Below are positions 44,535 through 58,289 of a stretch of 64,000 nt of DNA, one piece after another. The notes beneath the pieces are model-generated. The model saw only the letters and a program-made list of their open reading frames with translations, was not told the origin of the DNA and searched no databases. Both the position numbers and the translations under genes were made by a program. The stretch comes from Anas platyrhynchos. Lineage: Eukaryota; Chordata; Aves; Anseriformes; Anatidae. The stretch's first letter is position 1. The number at the start of each line of letters is the position of its first letter. Location of the stretch: NCBI RefSeq assembly GCF_047663525.1, contig NC_092589.1, positions 105,584,001-105,648,000 of the forward strand, written 5' to 3'.

Positions 44535-47500
44535 AGCCGGTGAAAATAAATACCTGATTAATGATATAACAGTAATTCTGTTTATTATAGTAAGTAGATT
44601 GATATCATTAATTTGTTATGATGACAAGATTCACAGTGATTAATCTACTGCATATTCAAGTTGCTAAATCTTAGCATAAATCGGGCAGCTTTAAAAACTA
44701 AAGTTTCATTCATCAACATACGTGGTTAGTAAGGATCTCACCCTCCAGGAGTAACCTTGAGAGGCATCCCTGCCCAAGGGGAGATCACTGCAGCCCACTG
44801 CTTCAGCAAGGAGACTTCAAATTAAGCTTTCTTTCACTGCCATACTTACAAGGCAAAATGTTTGGCTTGTAGTCAAACTTACCATATTGCTCTCGACCTC
44901 ATACAATTCATTATTTCACCATTTAGGATTTCAATGGTCACTTGCTCTAGGGCTGCGCCCCCCTTTGCTCGTGGTCATGGCTATGAGCACTCACCAGGTG
45001 CTCTGTTATTAATGAGCTGTCCAGGTTAAGGAATGGTCACATCGAGGCCTACTGTGGTTCATAACCTAAGCAGGACTTATGTCAAGTGCAGGCATTGAGT
45101 GTATGCATCACAGTCTGCTGTAGGCCAACAGAAAGAAAAGCAGGGAAGGGGAAGGCTGGTTCTTGCTGACATGAGCGCTGTTTTAGTCTTCATAGCCTGT
45201 CTGCATCCAACAGAGACATGAAAAATTAAAGTTCAGCAGCACGATATTGATATAGCTAGTTTGTGTGAAAAATCAGCATCCCAGGTCAGAAGCTCTGGAA
45301 ACAACTGACTGAAAAAGCTGAATGTTTTTTCCCTAATGATTGCACACCGCAGGAGGGTATGTAGCCCGAGGCAATGTTGTTGGTGGGCATAGATCCAGAT
45401 GAAGGCTTCTGCAGAGCTAAGATTCAGCCATTAAGCGAGCTGTGGATTTCTAGTGTAGTAGCAGCTAAACTTAATGTGCCATTGAAATAGTAAGTATCAG
45501 AAGTTGTATCTGAAGTGGTCTAAATTTTTGCCACATTGGCATGCCTGTGACACAAGTAGCACTTCTCAGTGCTATCAAGTCCTGCTTTTTAAGAGTGTGA
45601 AACTTAAGCACAGTGGTGAGAACAGGCAGCCATTATCAACAATCAAATTTTTCATGTATGGAGGAAGACAGATGCATGACATAACAACACTTTTAATCAG
45701 AATAGCTGCATAATATTGGCATCTTGACATTTTCAACCATGTAAGGGCAGCCTGCAGAGCAGGCAGATGCATGTTTGTGATGATTCCTGTTTCTTAAGTT
45801 AACACATACCTCACCTCTTACTTTTATTACTCTGAATCTGTGTGAAAAAGCCATTCATTTTAGGGCAGTTTTTTATCTTGGCAGCAAAATGTCTTTTCTT
45901 TACATGAGATGCTGGCTAATAAGTGAAAATAGCAGCCTTCTGCAGTCACTTCATTGGTCTGTAAATCGAACAAGAGCTGCTCTGCAGACCATCCATCCTA
46001 CCGGGGGAGAAGTATTTCTTTGAAGTTTTTCTTACATACCACCAGCATGATTAAAAAAGTAAATATGACACCACCTTGGGGCACTATACTAATAAGCTGT
46101 TAGTGTGACATTAGCTCCAGGGAAAAAAAAAAAAAAAAAAGGATAGTTTTATGGCACATAGATATTGTCAGATAAAATTGATCTTGTTTGGCTATAACCA
46201 AGGTGTCTTTTGTCTATTAAAGATATAAAAGATCCTGAAGATACTGTAAGGAGGTAGTACATTTGATTTATTTTTTTTTAATCAACATTGTGTGACAGTA
46301 AGTTGAATGTCTGTATTTCATTCATTCAACAGTAAGTTGAACGGCCAACATTTCTGTAGTACTAAGAAGCATGTGTTGAAGTATCTATTGAAGTACCTAT
46401 TGCCAAAAACAAAAAACACCCTTTTAACACATCTATATTTAATCTTTATCATCTATTTAATCTTTACAGACTTGGTAAATTCCGAGTGAATTTCTACAGG
46501 AAACAGTACACCAGCAGTTTTTCAACATTTTTATCTGTGTTCTGGAATTACACATAAGGTAGTGCTGAAAATGCCTGCATTAACACAAAAATTAGTAAAG
46601 TGGTAAATATTGGTGAAAACAGGACATGGATACAGGCTCTTCGATGAATATGCTGCATTCAGACACAATACATTAAGGGTTTTAGTTTGCATGAGGCTTT
46701 TCTCCCTCAGTGAAGACAGAACACTCTCCACCACTTGGACGTAGCCTCTGAAAGAGATTTCAGCGCTGTTTCTCCATTGCAGCATGAATTTCTACTGTGA
46801 CAGTGCTGGTAATAAAGCTGATGTGATTCATGGCTACATAAAAAGGGGAATAAAGGAAAGATACTTTGTCTGCAGAGGTTCATGAAGCAAGTTATTGGGC
46901 CTATATTTAAAAATATATCCATAATTACAGGGGCAGGGTTAGAAGGGACTTTGCCAGTTCCCTGGGTCAGCACTGTGATACAGCAGCCCCTGTTCCACGC
47001 CAGGGTCTGTGAGGCCTCATGGTTGCATCCAGGGGTGGTGCAGGAGCCAGCAGATACAAAACCTGAAATCAGGTCCCTGAGACGTTAAACACAGTGTCTG
47101 AAGAAACACACACAGCTCCTGACTGGGAGAGCTGGCTGATGTTCTCTGTAATCACACAGGCTGCTGCTGTGTGCCGTGGTACGTGATCTGGACGTACATC
47201 ACCCAAATGAACACACTTCCCCCCCAAAAATGACCTAGAGGATGCTTGTATCTGAAGTGCTGAGAAGCTGGGTTACCAGCTCAATGTTAGGCACCTCCCT
47301 GCCTCAAAGGTGTTTGAAATTTGTCAAAGTCTCTTCAGCCATCGTCACCATGAGCTTAACGTAAAATGATCTCAAATCTTTCCCCTGAAAGCCCCATGGT
47401 TTTGAGCTGTGGAGAGCTTTTAAAAGTCCTCTGTAAAACCATGATTTTTTTCCGGTATAAACTAGTAAAAATTGTTGCAGACCTGCCTTTGGCAGGGTTA

Positions 47501-49743
47501 CTGCGCTGTGGTCTGACCGTTCTTGGTCATGGCAGAAAACCTGAACTTTACTGACACGGAAAGGCAGATTTAACTAACAGCTCTGCCTTTCTATCTTGGT
47601 TTTGGTTTATGCAAAATCTCATCTAGAGGTCACTGAAGCAAGTACCCACATAACACAAGCCTGGGTGCTACATATCAGTGAATCCTTTTTTAGCTTTACA
47701 AGCTAAGCCCCAGCTGTGTTGCATGGATGTTTTGCCCTCCCTCTGTGCGGTGTGCATGTAACACTTGTACAGACCAGATAGCAAGAGGATTAATGATAAA
47801 AAAAATGTGAGAAATATGCTTGTATCCCATGGATATCTTGTATCCCCTGGCAGATGCACAGGGGTATAAAGTGCAGGGATTCTGGCTTTACAAGTTTTGA
47901 GTGCCTCCTAACCCCAAATCTGAGACATAGTTGAGGGCTCCTGGAATGCAGTTCGCAGTAAAGCAAAGCTCACCCAAAGGAGCATTTTTCATTTGTGCTA
48001 TTAGCATGCTTTTAATCTTGGTGGCCTTTAATTACTAGACAGAAGCTTTTACTGGAGACAGAAAAAAAACGGGGGAAGCCTTAGAGCTGGAAAAAAGAGG
48101 TGGGGGTAAGGTTGCTCCCTGAAGCTGCTGGCTTTGCTTCCAAAGAGGTGAGAAATGCCTCTAGGCCTCAGCAGGAACAATGGATGGAGCTTGAGACAAG
48201 CTCTTGTCTCCTTAATGAGGCTAATTTTCTGTTTAGGGTGAGGCTGAGACAAGGGTTTGGAAGTTGAAAGAAAACCTTTTGCTGGGGTAATTTAATGCGC
48301 ATGACCAGAACTAACCACATTTGAAGAAGGAGAGGAAGACGTGGAGGCAGCCAAAATGTTGAGGGGCCTTCACTAACTTTATATTCGAGGCCTTCACTAA
48401 CTTCACTAATATCTGTAGGTGTAGCCCTGCAAATATTCAGAGATTCAGCAGGTCCCAGGATTAGGTACTCAGGATATGAGCTCACTTTGAGTTGAGTATG
48501 TGTGTCGTTACAGGACAGGCCCTCTCTCCTCTCCCAGGAGCAAGGTGAAGCCAGGATATCTGCTGGAGCCCAGCACCCTTTCTGATTTTTGAACAAGCAC
48601 TAAACCCTGCACATATCCCAGTAAAAGCCTCATACAAACATCCTTTGGAGAGCCTGCTGCTCCCAGCTCTCCCACCTGCCTGTCCTTGTGAACTGGGGGA
48701 AGGCACACAGAGGGCAATGAGCACACACAATCCACCCAGAGGTCTTGTTCCTACCTCAGACTCTGGCTGCCCTCACCTGAATCCACATCAAAAGCAGAGC
48801 TGGGAGCAGTATGGGTTGGGCCATCACGTCATGGGAACTTTCCTGAGACGTGGAGCGAGCCCTCAAATGTTTCCTTTCCCAGGGTATATCCTGATAACAA
48901 AGGAGCTGGATGGCAAAAGACACACACCGCTGTAGGAAGAATTCAGCTGGGCCATGTGAGAAGCAGGGTGACTGCAGCATCCTTCGGAAGGATTCCCTCT
49001 GGCCTTCTCCAGATCCTGGTGTGGTGGGTTGTGCCTGCAGGGGGTGCATCCCAGGAGCTATGAAGCCTCTGCCACCCAGATGTCTGATGACACACCCACC
49101 CCTTTAAAACAACAACAAAAATGGTTCTTTTGGGAGGTTCTATAAATGGTAAAAATTCGAATGGATTAAAAAAGTGACTGGGCAAAGTCATGGAAAGGAA
49201 ATTCCTTCCTGACTAGCTGGCCATAAACTCTGTCTTGGAAAGTCCCCTAACCACATAATGATGGGGAGTGAGACTATGCTGGGAAAATGGCTCTATTTTT
49301 TGGTTTTATTAACTTGTTCCTCGATAGAGAGCTTGATGGCTTTTTGATCTGTTTTCATATTGCTGTTTTTGTGTTCTGAAATGCTTATCTATCTTTCATT
49401 AAAAAGTTGATTATTTGGGGAATGGAAGTGGCAAAAGCTCATGCAAGGCACTAACCACCAAGTGTTCGTAATTTCTTAGCCTGAGGTGCTAATGGGAATC
49501 AAAAACTCCTCTGCTAGCTGAATGATGTATAAACCTGCATTTATTTTTGATGAAAAATTGAAATTGCTTTGTTAAAAAATGCCAATATGTTTAAAGTGTT
49601 GTAGAGAATGGCATCAAAGCGGTGGAGGTTTAGAAAGATGAAGTGGAATTGCCTATTTCCTAAATAATGAATAAACACCGAGTAGGTAGACGAACACAGA
49701 TGCCAAAAAAATGTGTCGTACAAGTATGCAGGTGATGGATGGC

Positions 49744-49767
49744 TTTTTTTTTTTTTTTTTTTTTTTT
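49744..49767. repeat. (T)24 homopolymer
   Basis: An uninterrupted T run of about 24 bases with no recognisable retroelement body next to it. Confidence 0.9.
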
Positions 49768-50709
49768 ATGGAGTGTATGGACAAGTATATGGACACAGCA
49801 AGAGAGGTGGGGAGAGACTAAATACGAACAGCTTATGGCCGGGTGCCAGCCATACAACGAATACCCACCAGATGCCACTGTGCCATCTCTCGATCTGTGT
49901 ATGCCTGTACCTCCTTGACAGACTGAGTGGAATATGTCCCTTTTGGTGGCACCTTTCAGTGCTAACAAGACCATTGTACAATAGAAAGGGGCAGTGCCCG
50001 CTGCTAAGACCTTTGTAAGGATTTCCTACAAGCTCCTTGTGCTCAGCCTGCGTTGCCTCATGCCGGTGTCTGTGAGCCTGGGGCACCCCTGGGATCCCCC
50101 TGAAGGCTGAAAGGCACAAGAGCTCTGTAATGCATCTAAATGTTAATAAAATAATTATGGATAGCAACTTTGTTGTAACAAATTGTCACCTATATAAACT
50201 CTTCTACCCTCCCTCAGCTGAATGGGGCTGACTCTTTTCTCTCAACACCCAAGGTTAGGCTGACCATTGGCCAAAGAACACAAATCTGTGTTGAAATCGG
50301 TGCTTTTAATTCATTTCAGCTGGTGAATCTCTGTCAATAAAATGTGAGAGTAGACTTGAGTGGATGTGCCTGCTTGTTGAGTTTTAGAGAATTTGCAAAA
50401 CTTAGCAAACTTGAAAAAAAAAGCAATAAAACAACAGACCAGAATAGTATAGGTCACTCATTATGCAGCTAATACTGAGATAAATGAGACAATAAAATGA
50501 GAATATGTAAATGTTATATGGTGGAAAATAGAAGAAAATTTATTTATCTCATAAGGTATCTTATGACTTTCTCCTACGCACTCTATTTTGCTCATAGCCT
50601 CATTTGCCATAAGATTTGTGAGCTTGTAGTTAGAGCTCACAAAGTTCAGACTCATGTCTGCATGAGTGCCCTGTAAAACATTTAAAGATCATTAAAAACC
50701 ATAAAAAAT

Positions 50710-50727
50710 GCACACACACACACACAT
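50710..50727. repeat. (CA)n microsatellite
   Basis: About nine CA units followed by TATA. Confidence 0.85.
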
Positions 50728-50951
50728 ATAATCTTCATACACACAGTAAGAAGTTGTGACATATTTTAGCTTGTTACTTGTTACCTGTTATGTGGTACCT
50801 CCTTGTTACATTGCCTCTGCTGCGTTGCACCACCTCTCAATTTCAGGAGTTTAAGAGAATAACAAAAAATATTGTATTAGTGTTAAAAAAGTTATGGTGG
50901 GGATCCGCCCTAGTATTGCTAGGTAAGGTCTGATCTTCAATTCAGGAATGC

Positions 50952-50952
<1 letters not shown>

Positions 50953-51019
<67 letters not shown>
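50953..51019. repeat. (ATT)n microsatellite, about 22 units
   Basis: A perfect trinucleotide run of roughly 67 bases. Likely length-polymorphic. Confidence 0.97.
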
Positions 51020-51020
<1 letters not shown>

Positions 51021-54000
51021 AACTGCAAGACTAAATATTGCCTTCTTTTATGTACTTAAACCTGGGAAAATTGAGGGGTTTCTGTCAATTGGATCAAGGT
51101 CCTGCACTCCGTTGTGACTTAGGAAAGCAAGTATGCTTCACTGCATAACTTGCTGCAAAGATGGCTTGTTTTGTACCTCTCCTGGCAGTGAAAAAGGGCG
51201 GTGGTCTGAGAGCACTGGTGATGAAACACGGCGTCACTTGTGTGCCCTGATGGGGACTGCCCAGCTGTAATTTGGGTTTCCCTTTCAGAGAGATGCTGTA
51301 AGGAGTTTAGCCTACCTGACTTTCTGTCTTCATGCCCTGCCTGTGTGAAGCTCATCTTTGTGTGCCACTCCAGCTCAGTGGTGTATGGTGTTCATGGGCA
51401 GATTGATTTTCTTTTCAATGCACTATTATTACTGACTCCTTATATCAGCGCTCAGCCAGCTCGGTGCCTTTGCTGGTGTCTGAATGTCACAGGACCATGC
51501 ATGAAAGTTGGTGACCTGAAACAAAGCGGTGTTAGCGGGTTGGAGAGGCAGTTAAAAGGCAAGGTGAGAGGCAGATCAGCCTTCAGCAGCCAGGCAGTGT
51601 GGATTTATCACCTTGCTGTCTTTATTTCAAGTCAGGTGTCCTTGCTCCACATTCAGATGCTCTGAATAACAAAGCAGCAGCAGTGCCCAGCACTAAGAAT
51701 AGCAGTCTTTGGGTCCTTGCAAAGCAGGAGGCTTTTAAAGGCAAGATGTATTTAGCTTCCATTGAATTGGTTGATTGTGTGTTATCAAATATCTTTACAA
51801 TATCTTCCCAGCAGCCAGTTTGCAACTGAAATAGGTTTAGAAATCTCTTCAAGAATCAGGCAATAAATAAGTACACTGATCAGTGTAAGGAAATAACAAT
51901 TTCTCTGGGCCTCAGAACAGATAAAGTGATAGCATTTCTAGCATTAGAACTATATTTTACTTGAATGAGTAGGTCACATACTGCTATCCCTGTCTTTATT
52001 ACACCATCCATCATGATAAAGAGACATAAATGCAGATCTTTGGCTAAGTGTACAAACAAACAGGTGCAACACACTGTAAAACAACTGTGTGTTTGATACT
52101 GTGGCAAACACATTATAGATACTGAATTTCTCAGGAAAGATGCTAACATGAAACAGCAACCAGCTTCACCTGAACTCTTCCAGTGCAAAAAGACCCATGA
52201 GAGGGGAGGAAGAGAACCCAGAGCCATGATGAAAGCTTCAGGGTCTTGGGTCTTGCAGCTGTCCAGGCTGCTGGTTTGAAGAACCAGAAGCTACTCATCC
52301 CACATGCCCATGGATATTTGCTGCTACTCTGTTTCATTTAATATTCCAGTAGTGTCTCTTATATTACTAGAAACCCTAAGGTCCTAACTGATAGTGCTGC
52401 TCCCTGCCTATAACTGTAGTTTAAGAGGTGGCATCCAGGCTTTCAGTGGTGCAATGTCCTTTATTTTTCAACTATTTGTTCATTTGCGTTGTACGTTCTG
52501 CAGTTTCTCATTTGAGTGACAAACAAGTTACAAGCAAAAAATCAAAGCATCTTATCTCCAGACACCAGCTGGTACTCTGTCTGGACGAAACTGATGGCAT
52601 TTAGGAGTACGGAGAAGAACTGTGTGAAATCTGTATTAAGCATCTTGACAAGGAACGTGTTTTCCTTGTGCTGGTGGTTGGATCCTGCTGGCTCCTAGCC
52701 CTTGCTCTGCCACAGGTTTGCTGTGCCTGAGTTTGCAAGTCTGCATGCAGAGCAACTTACCTTTTCCTCTGACTCGGCCTCCCATTGTCACTAATTAAAA
52801 TATGTCATTATGGAGAAAGCTAATTATCATTACTGTGCAGAGGAGCAGGCTGAGGAAAGGGCATTGCAGGCAAATAAGATCTGTGGCATGTTTATATTTT
52901 TTTGGCAGACAAAATCTGGAGAACTCTCTTTTTCCCCTTTCCTGGGAGTGGTGGTGGTTGTGATGGTGACTTAGGTCAAGACCAGAGGAGTCCTGGGGTC
53001 TGTTTTCTTAAGTGACCTGTTTGTGTGCTACCAGAAGATGCATTGCTTCCCAGTAAATAAATAAAAATAAAAATAAATTAAATTCTCTATCCTGCTCCAC
53101 CTGTGTAGGGGAACAGCTTCATTCAGATACACGCAGCCGAAGGGATGTATCTGGAAAAAGGGAGGGAGGGAAGAAAAGGACGGACTAGTGACTCCCCCCT
53201 GCTACTTTTTAGAGGGATTCTCTGGGAGAGAATGATTTTTCTGGGGCATGATTTATCCTTTTCTCACCCCCTGCTGCCGCAGGATTGCTCCTTGCAGTGA
53301 TTGGGAGTAGCTGGCAGATGGTGCTGTTTGCTTTGCTTTGAGCCTCTGTAGAGCTGGGGCTCTGCCCAGACAGCCTTGTTCGTGCAGGGGAGGCGTGCTG
53401 GGGAGCCGACATCAAGGGAGGAGGAGAAGACTGAAAAGGGGTGAAGGGGAGTGAATCCTACAGTCCTTAACTTCTTGATCAAAGGCACCAGAAGTAGAAC
53501 TGAGTTACTGTGCTGACATAAGTTGCACAGGGTTTGCTAACGTTCAACTGAGGCAAGATCAGACCTAGTGAGTCGTATTTTTTACTGGGTAGTCTTAAGT
53601 TGATATAGGCACCAACTTGAGGGCAAGAAGGGTTCCTTCTGCTAGTCTAGACTAACCTGGGTTAAAACAAAGTTCCTTGAGCTTCAGCAAGTATATTCCT
53701 GTCGGAACCAGTCCATACCTTTTAGACAAGCAGACAACCACAGTTTAAAAATGAGCAAAGTTCAAGAGTTAAATGCTATTATTTCGTCCCAGCTGAGCAA
53801 ATGACAATTTCATGCACTGAATTTTACAGTGCTCCTGTGGAAGAAAAAGATCCCACTGCCTCATATTGCATCATATCACTGTAGGAAACGAAGCTGCTAC
53901 ACTGTAGGAACACTACTGTAAATATGGAGGGAAAGGTTTTCTATATTTACAATGATATTTACAAAATGAAACAATTGCTCCCATCCTCATGCCTGTGTGG

Positions 54001-54261
54001 TCTCAAGCACCAGGACACAAGTGCCGAAATAGCCTGTCCAGCATTCAGGCACCTGATCTCGTGGATCAGGTGGACACGATTCCTTGTGGTGGAAAGAATT
54101 CCAAGACACGGCCCAGAACCCTTGTGGTGAAAAAAAAAATAAAAAAATAGAGAGGACTCTGGTTGCTGTGTTCATTATGATTCCTGTGTCCTCCCTAGGA
54201 TGATAAACATTTGATAATTTTGGATAAGCTTTCGTGCACACAGAAGCTGGCGGTGATTTTA

Positions 54262-54720
54262 GAATCATAGAATCATAGAATCATAGAATATCCTGAGTTG
54301 GAAGGGACCCTTAAGGATCATCAAGTCCAACTCTTGACACCGCACAGGTCTACCCAAAAGTTCAGACCATGTGACTAAGCGCACAGTCCAATCTCTTCTT
54401 AAATTCAGTCAGGCTCGGTGCAGTGACCACTTCCCTGGGGAGCCTGTTCCAGTGTGCAACCACTCTCTCTGTGAAGAACCCCCTCCTGATGTCAAGCCTA
54501 AACTTCCCCTGCTTCAGCTTAACCCTGTTCCCGCGGGTCCTGTCACTGGTGTTAATGGAGAAAAGGTCTCCTGCCTCTCGACACCCCCTTACGAGGAAGT
54601 TGTAGACTGCGATGAGGTCTCCCCTCAGCCTCCTCTTCTCCAGGCTGAACAGGCCCAGTGCCCTCAGCCGTTCCTCGTACGTCTTCCCCTCCAGTATTTT
54701 GATCTTTTTGCCACACCACC
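54262..54720 (-). mobile_element. CR1 LINE, 5'-truncated, about 460 bp
   Basis: Tail repeats AGAATCATAGAATCATAGAA, then TATCCTGAGTTGGAAGGGAC and GGATCATCAAGTCCAACTCT, followed by reverse-complement coding sequence (CCTCAGCCTCCTCTTCTCCA, AGGCTGAACAGGCCCAG). The tail and 3'UTR differ from the copies at 43 kb and 63 kb, so it belongs to another CR1 subfamily. Confidence 0.95.
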
Positions 54721-57102
54721 GTGAGTCACCTCAGTCATTAGAATTTCTTATTTCTACCCCAAAACCCAACCTCACCTGAGGGTTGGTAGTAAGTGCTCTA
54801 TGGTCTTGACGATGCTCTAACTGAGGTGCTATCATCACCTGCCATTCTTACACCTCCTCTTCTTCCATGCATCCAGGTGCATCCATATCCAGACATTTCC
54901 CTTCTGGAACCCACCCTAAAGTTCCTGTTACCAATCCTAACATCATCAGTATCATGTAAGGTCATCCGTACTTGATAGGGACACTCCGCTAACAGGCAAA
55001 TGTTCGTGCTGTGTCGCCAGGTATAAAGGAAACGGAGATAGTAGAGTAAGAGTGAGTGGTGGCATTTTCCTTCTCACCCAGCTTAGGGAAATTAACTTAA
55101 TTGCAGAGAACTGGGCGATGATACAAATTAAAACCCATGAGTTCTGTCAGCTCGGTCTAGGACAGAGAGATACAATCTTGAATGTTAATTTAGGAGGTTG
55201 ACAACGCGATAATGAAGGGGAATGTTAGAACATGTCCTTACAACATTGCTAAAAATTGTAGCAAGTGATTTCTTGAATGTGGAAGAACATTTGTTTCACG
55301 AACAGGGCCCTGTATGGATGCTAAGAGATTCAAAAGGAACTCATGAAACCGAATGTGCTCGTCAGTGACTGCTTCAAAACGTCTCTGCTCTATTCAAAGG
55401 AAATAGTAACCATGTAGGAAGGTTCATGTATGTGTAATTATCGGGACTGATCAGAATTTCTGTTGTGAAATGTGAAGTTTGAGGAACACAAAGCTCTTCT
55501 TTGCTTTTGTGAGTTCCTTGGAGGGGATGTAGAGAGAACATTTATGTACTCAGCTGATTTTCTCTGATACTGATTGGAGCACAATCTCGAAGAAAACTTG
55601 CAGGACATTTCACTGCTTGAGATCTGAGTGCCACAGCTGGTCACAAAACGATTATTTTACATTTATTGGCCTGTATTCACCTTTGGGCTTAACAACACTC
55701 CATAGCCATACAGTTCTCAGGTCAGCAGCCAACTGTATGCCACCCTTCAGGAGGGCAGAGGAGAAAACCTGGCTAATTACAGCTGAGCAGACCCTCGGTT
55801 TAAAGAGCTTTGTGATCTTTAGTGCTCAGCAGAGACAGAAAATGCCGGTTTTCAGAAGTCTCATCAGATGTCAGCACAGCCTCTTTCCTGCAGAGCTGCC
55901 TGCCAGAGCACTGCTCAGCTGCAAAGGGGCTGCTGCACCGTGAGTGGGATTTGATCCCTGAGTTTGCCACTATTGTGGTTTTAGGTGAGCCACCAGGCCT
56001 GCTGTGCCCAGGTCAGGGTGGCTTCAGTGCCAAGACTTCAGGGCATAAAGGAGAGGTCTGTTTTTCACAGCTCTTGTACAGCTACAGCTGCTGAAATCAC
56101 ACTGACAGGGCAGCAGTACAGGAGGCAGATGGATTTCAATGCCTGTCTGCTATCCCTGGGTTTCAAATTTATGCCTCTGGAGGTGCCTCATAAGAAATAA
56201 ACAATAAGAACATACCAGCTGGCCCCACAGGTCAGTGAGATGAATGAAAGCTCTGTGTACAAGTACGTACGATCAGGAGGCAATGTATGATTTCTACAAG
56301 TGCCACTCCTGCTAGAGCCTGTATTTGAACATCTGACTCTGTGCAGCTCCAGGGTTGCAACCTGGCTTTTTGCTCTTGTGGTAATCTGCCCAGGATGCTT
56401 CTGTTAAACCACTCAGAAAGCAATTGGGTTGTTTTCCTTACTCTGCTGCATGTGACGATAGTAACACTGGCAGGGAATGCAAAATCCAGAGCTTAGATTT
56501 CACAAGACAGATAAAGAGGGGAATAATTTATGGTTAGTTTCATGTTGTATTCTCATCCTTAAGCATATAAGTCAAAAATTTCCCATTTTATGACTGAATT
56601 GGTCAAGTTCAATGTACTTATGCCAGAACTGCTGAGGGAAGCATATGACTTTGGTTTCCATTGCTTTGGGTTGTTGACGCGCTGCTGTTATACCTCTGTC
56701 AGTAAGCTGAGCAAAATCTGGATCCCTTTTTGGCCTTCGGGCCAAATTGGCCTGCTGTGGCCACTACCACACTATGGAGCTCTTTAGCTTCTGAAAAATG
56801 TTGTTTGCATCTGGATTGATGCCTGGCTTGTGTTTACTCCAAAAGCAAACCCAAGGACTATCTGTGAAAGTACTAGCTGGGACAAAATTGCATCATGGAT
56901 TCTTCCAATAATGAAGCCACTCCAGAAAATCAAGTGCCTCCGGCTTAATTTATTCAAATGAACGGTCTGACGGGTTTCAGCATAGCTTGTTTTCTCCCTG
57001 TAGGTACACTTCTTACACGGCTTCTGGAGCCAGGAGACAAGATGCAAAGCAAAATTTCAAGGTGAAACTTTCCCTTCCAGAAAACCAATAACTTTTTTTA
57101 CA

Positions 57103-57202
57103 CTTAACTTGATCCAAACTTAAACTTAAACCTGATCCAAAAATTTAACTTTAATTTAACTTTAAACTTAACTTGATCCAAAAAGTAACACTTGATCCAA
57201 AC
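57103..57202. repeat. Degenerate iterated repeat around CTTGATCCAAA
   Basis: GATCCAAA occurs four times (57111, 57134, 57175, 57194) with CTTAACTT or TTTAACTTTAA filling. A decayed minisatellite is the simplest reading. Confidence 0.75.
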
Positions 57203-57418
57203 CCATTTTTTAAAACTGTTTATTTCGGTGTTTTTCTTTCTGATTAGAAAAGCCCAGGGGAAAAATGCAGAAAAATAACCATCTATTATGGGAGTCATTT
57301 GCCTGACCTCCACGACAAAGTTACATGCATGATGCAGGCTGCCTTTGTAGCTAAGAAAGAGAGATAACTACTGATTTCAAACCAAGAGAGATATCTAGAT
57401 AGGTCAGGAGAGGTTCAT

Positions 57419-57490
57419 ATCACAGCATCACAGAATCATAGAATATTTCTGTTTGTTGAGCAAACCAAGAACCTGGGTGAATCCAACATC
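57419..57490 (-). mobile_element. Possible CR1 tail fragment
   Basis: ATCACAGCATCACAGAATCA then TAGAATATTTCTGTTTGTTG. The head looks like the reverse complement of a CR1 tail; the sequence after it does not clearly follow a CR1 3'UTR. Confidence 0.35.
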
Positions 57491-58255
57491 TAATCTTCAG
57501 GTAGATGAAGCCTGTGCTTCCTAGATGAAGCCTGGGGTTCCTACCCATTCTGTTTAATATTAGCTCCTCCAGATACTTTGCCCACATATGGCAAACTGCT
57601 CAGTTTTGGAAACCTTCTGCTGGGGAGAACTCAAATTTTGGTGGCCGTGGAACGTGCCCATGGAAACACCTACCCCTGCTCCCTCAGGGGTGTTTGAGGC
57701 ACCGCCAGAGCTGTGAGACACTGCTGCTTCCCCTTCAGTTTACATAAGCCATGCAAAGAGAGCCTTTAAACTCGCTTTAATCATCAGTGATTCATCTTCC
57801 CTAGTTTGTGTCAAAAAATAATTAACTTTAGTGTGCTAATCTGCATATCTCATTAATGCAGGCTCTAAAGACAGGAAAATAAAGAGCTGTCATTCAATCC
57901 CACTTCATCCTGCTCACGCTGTGAGGAGCTGGGGAAGGGAGCTCTCCAGAGGGGACAGGTGGGCATGGGAGCCAGCAGCTTGGCTGGCTTGGAGACAGCC
58001 ACAGTCTCCATCCCCCTACCTTAGTCCTATTTTCCATTCCTCCTCAGAGAGGCCAGTGCAAATCTGGTGTGCAGATACAGAGTCTGCATTCACAATAAGC
58101 CACAGAATTGGTCAAGTGAGTTGTGTCTAATGAGGTGGAAGATAAATCCTGACTCTTCCCTCCCAAAGCCCCTGATGCCAAGCAGGAGGGAGAACTTGCT
58201 GTGGAGGGAGAGGTTTCAGAACAGAAAAGACTGTTAGCTTGCTGCTCTGCCCTGC

Positions 58256-58289
58256 CAAATCTGAGCTTTTCCCAAATCTGAGCTTTTCC
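58256..58289. repeat. 17-bp perfect tandem duplication
   Basis: CAAATCTGAGCTTTTCC occurs twice head to tail. Confidence 0.95.

Larger units (their letters stand above)
44535..54261. other. Intergenic region, no gene recognised
   Basis: Reading frames here are short, low-complexity or unlike known proteins. Contents seen: homopolymers at 46123-46140 (A) and 49744-49767 (T), a CA repeat at 50710-50727, a long ATT microsatellite at 50953-51019, and an AT-rich block with homeodomain-type TAAT cores at 52780-52890. Confidence 0.65.

Noticed and set aside
50953..51019. Regular spacing suggestive of a CRISPR-like array
   Set aside because: It is a simple trinucleotide microsatellite in a vertebrate genome; no spacer-repeat structure exists anywhere in the window.
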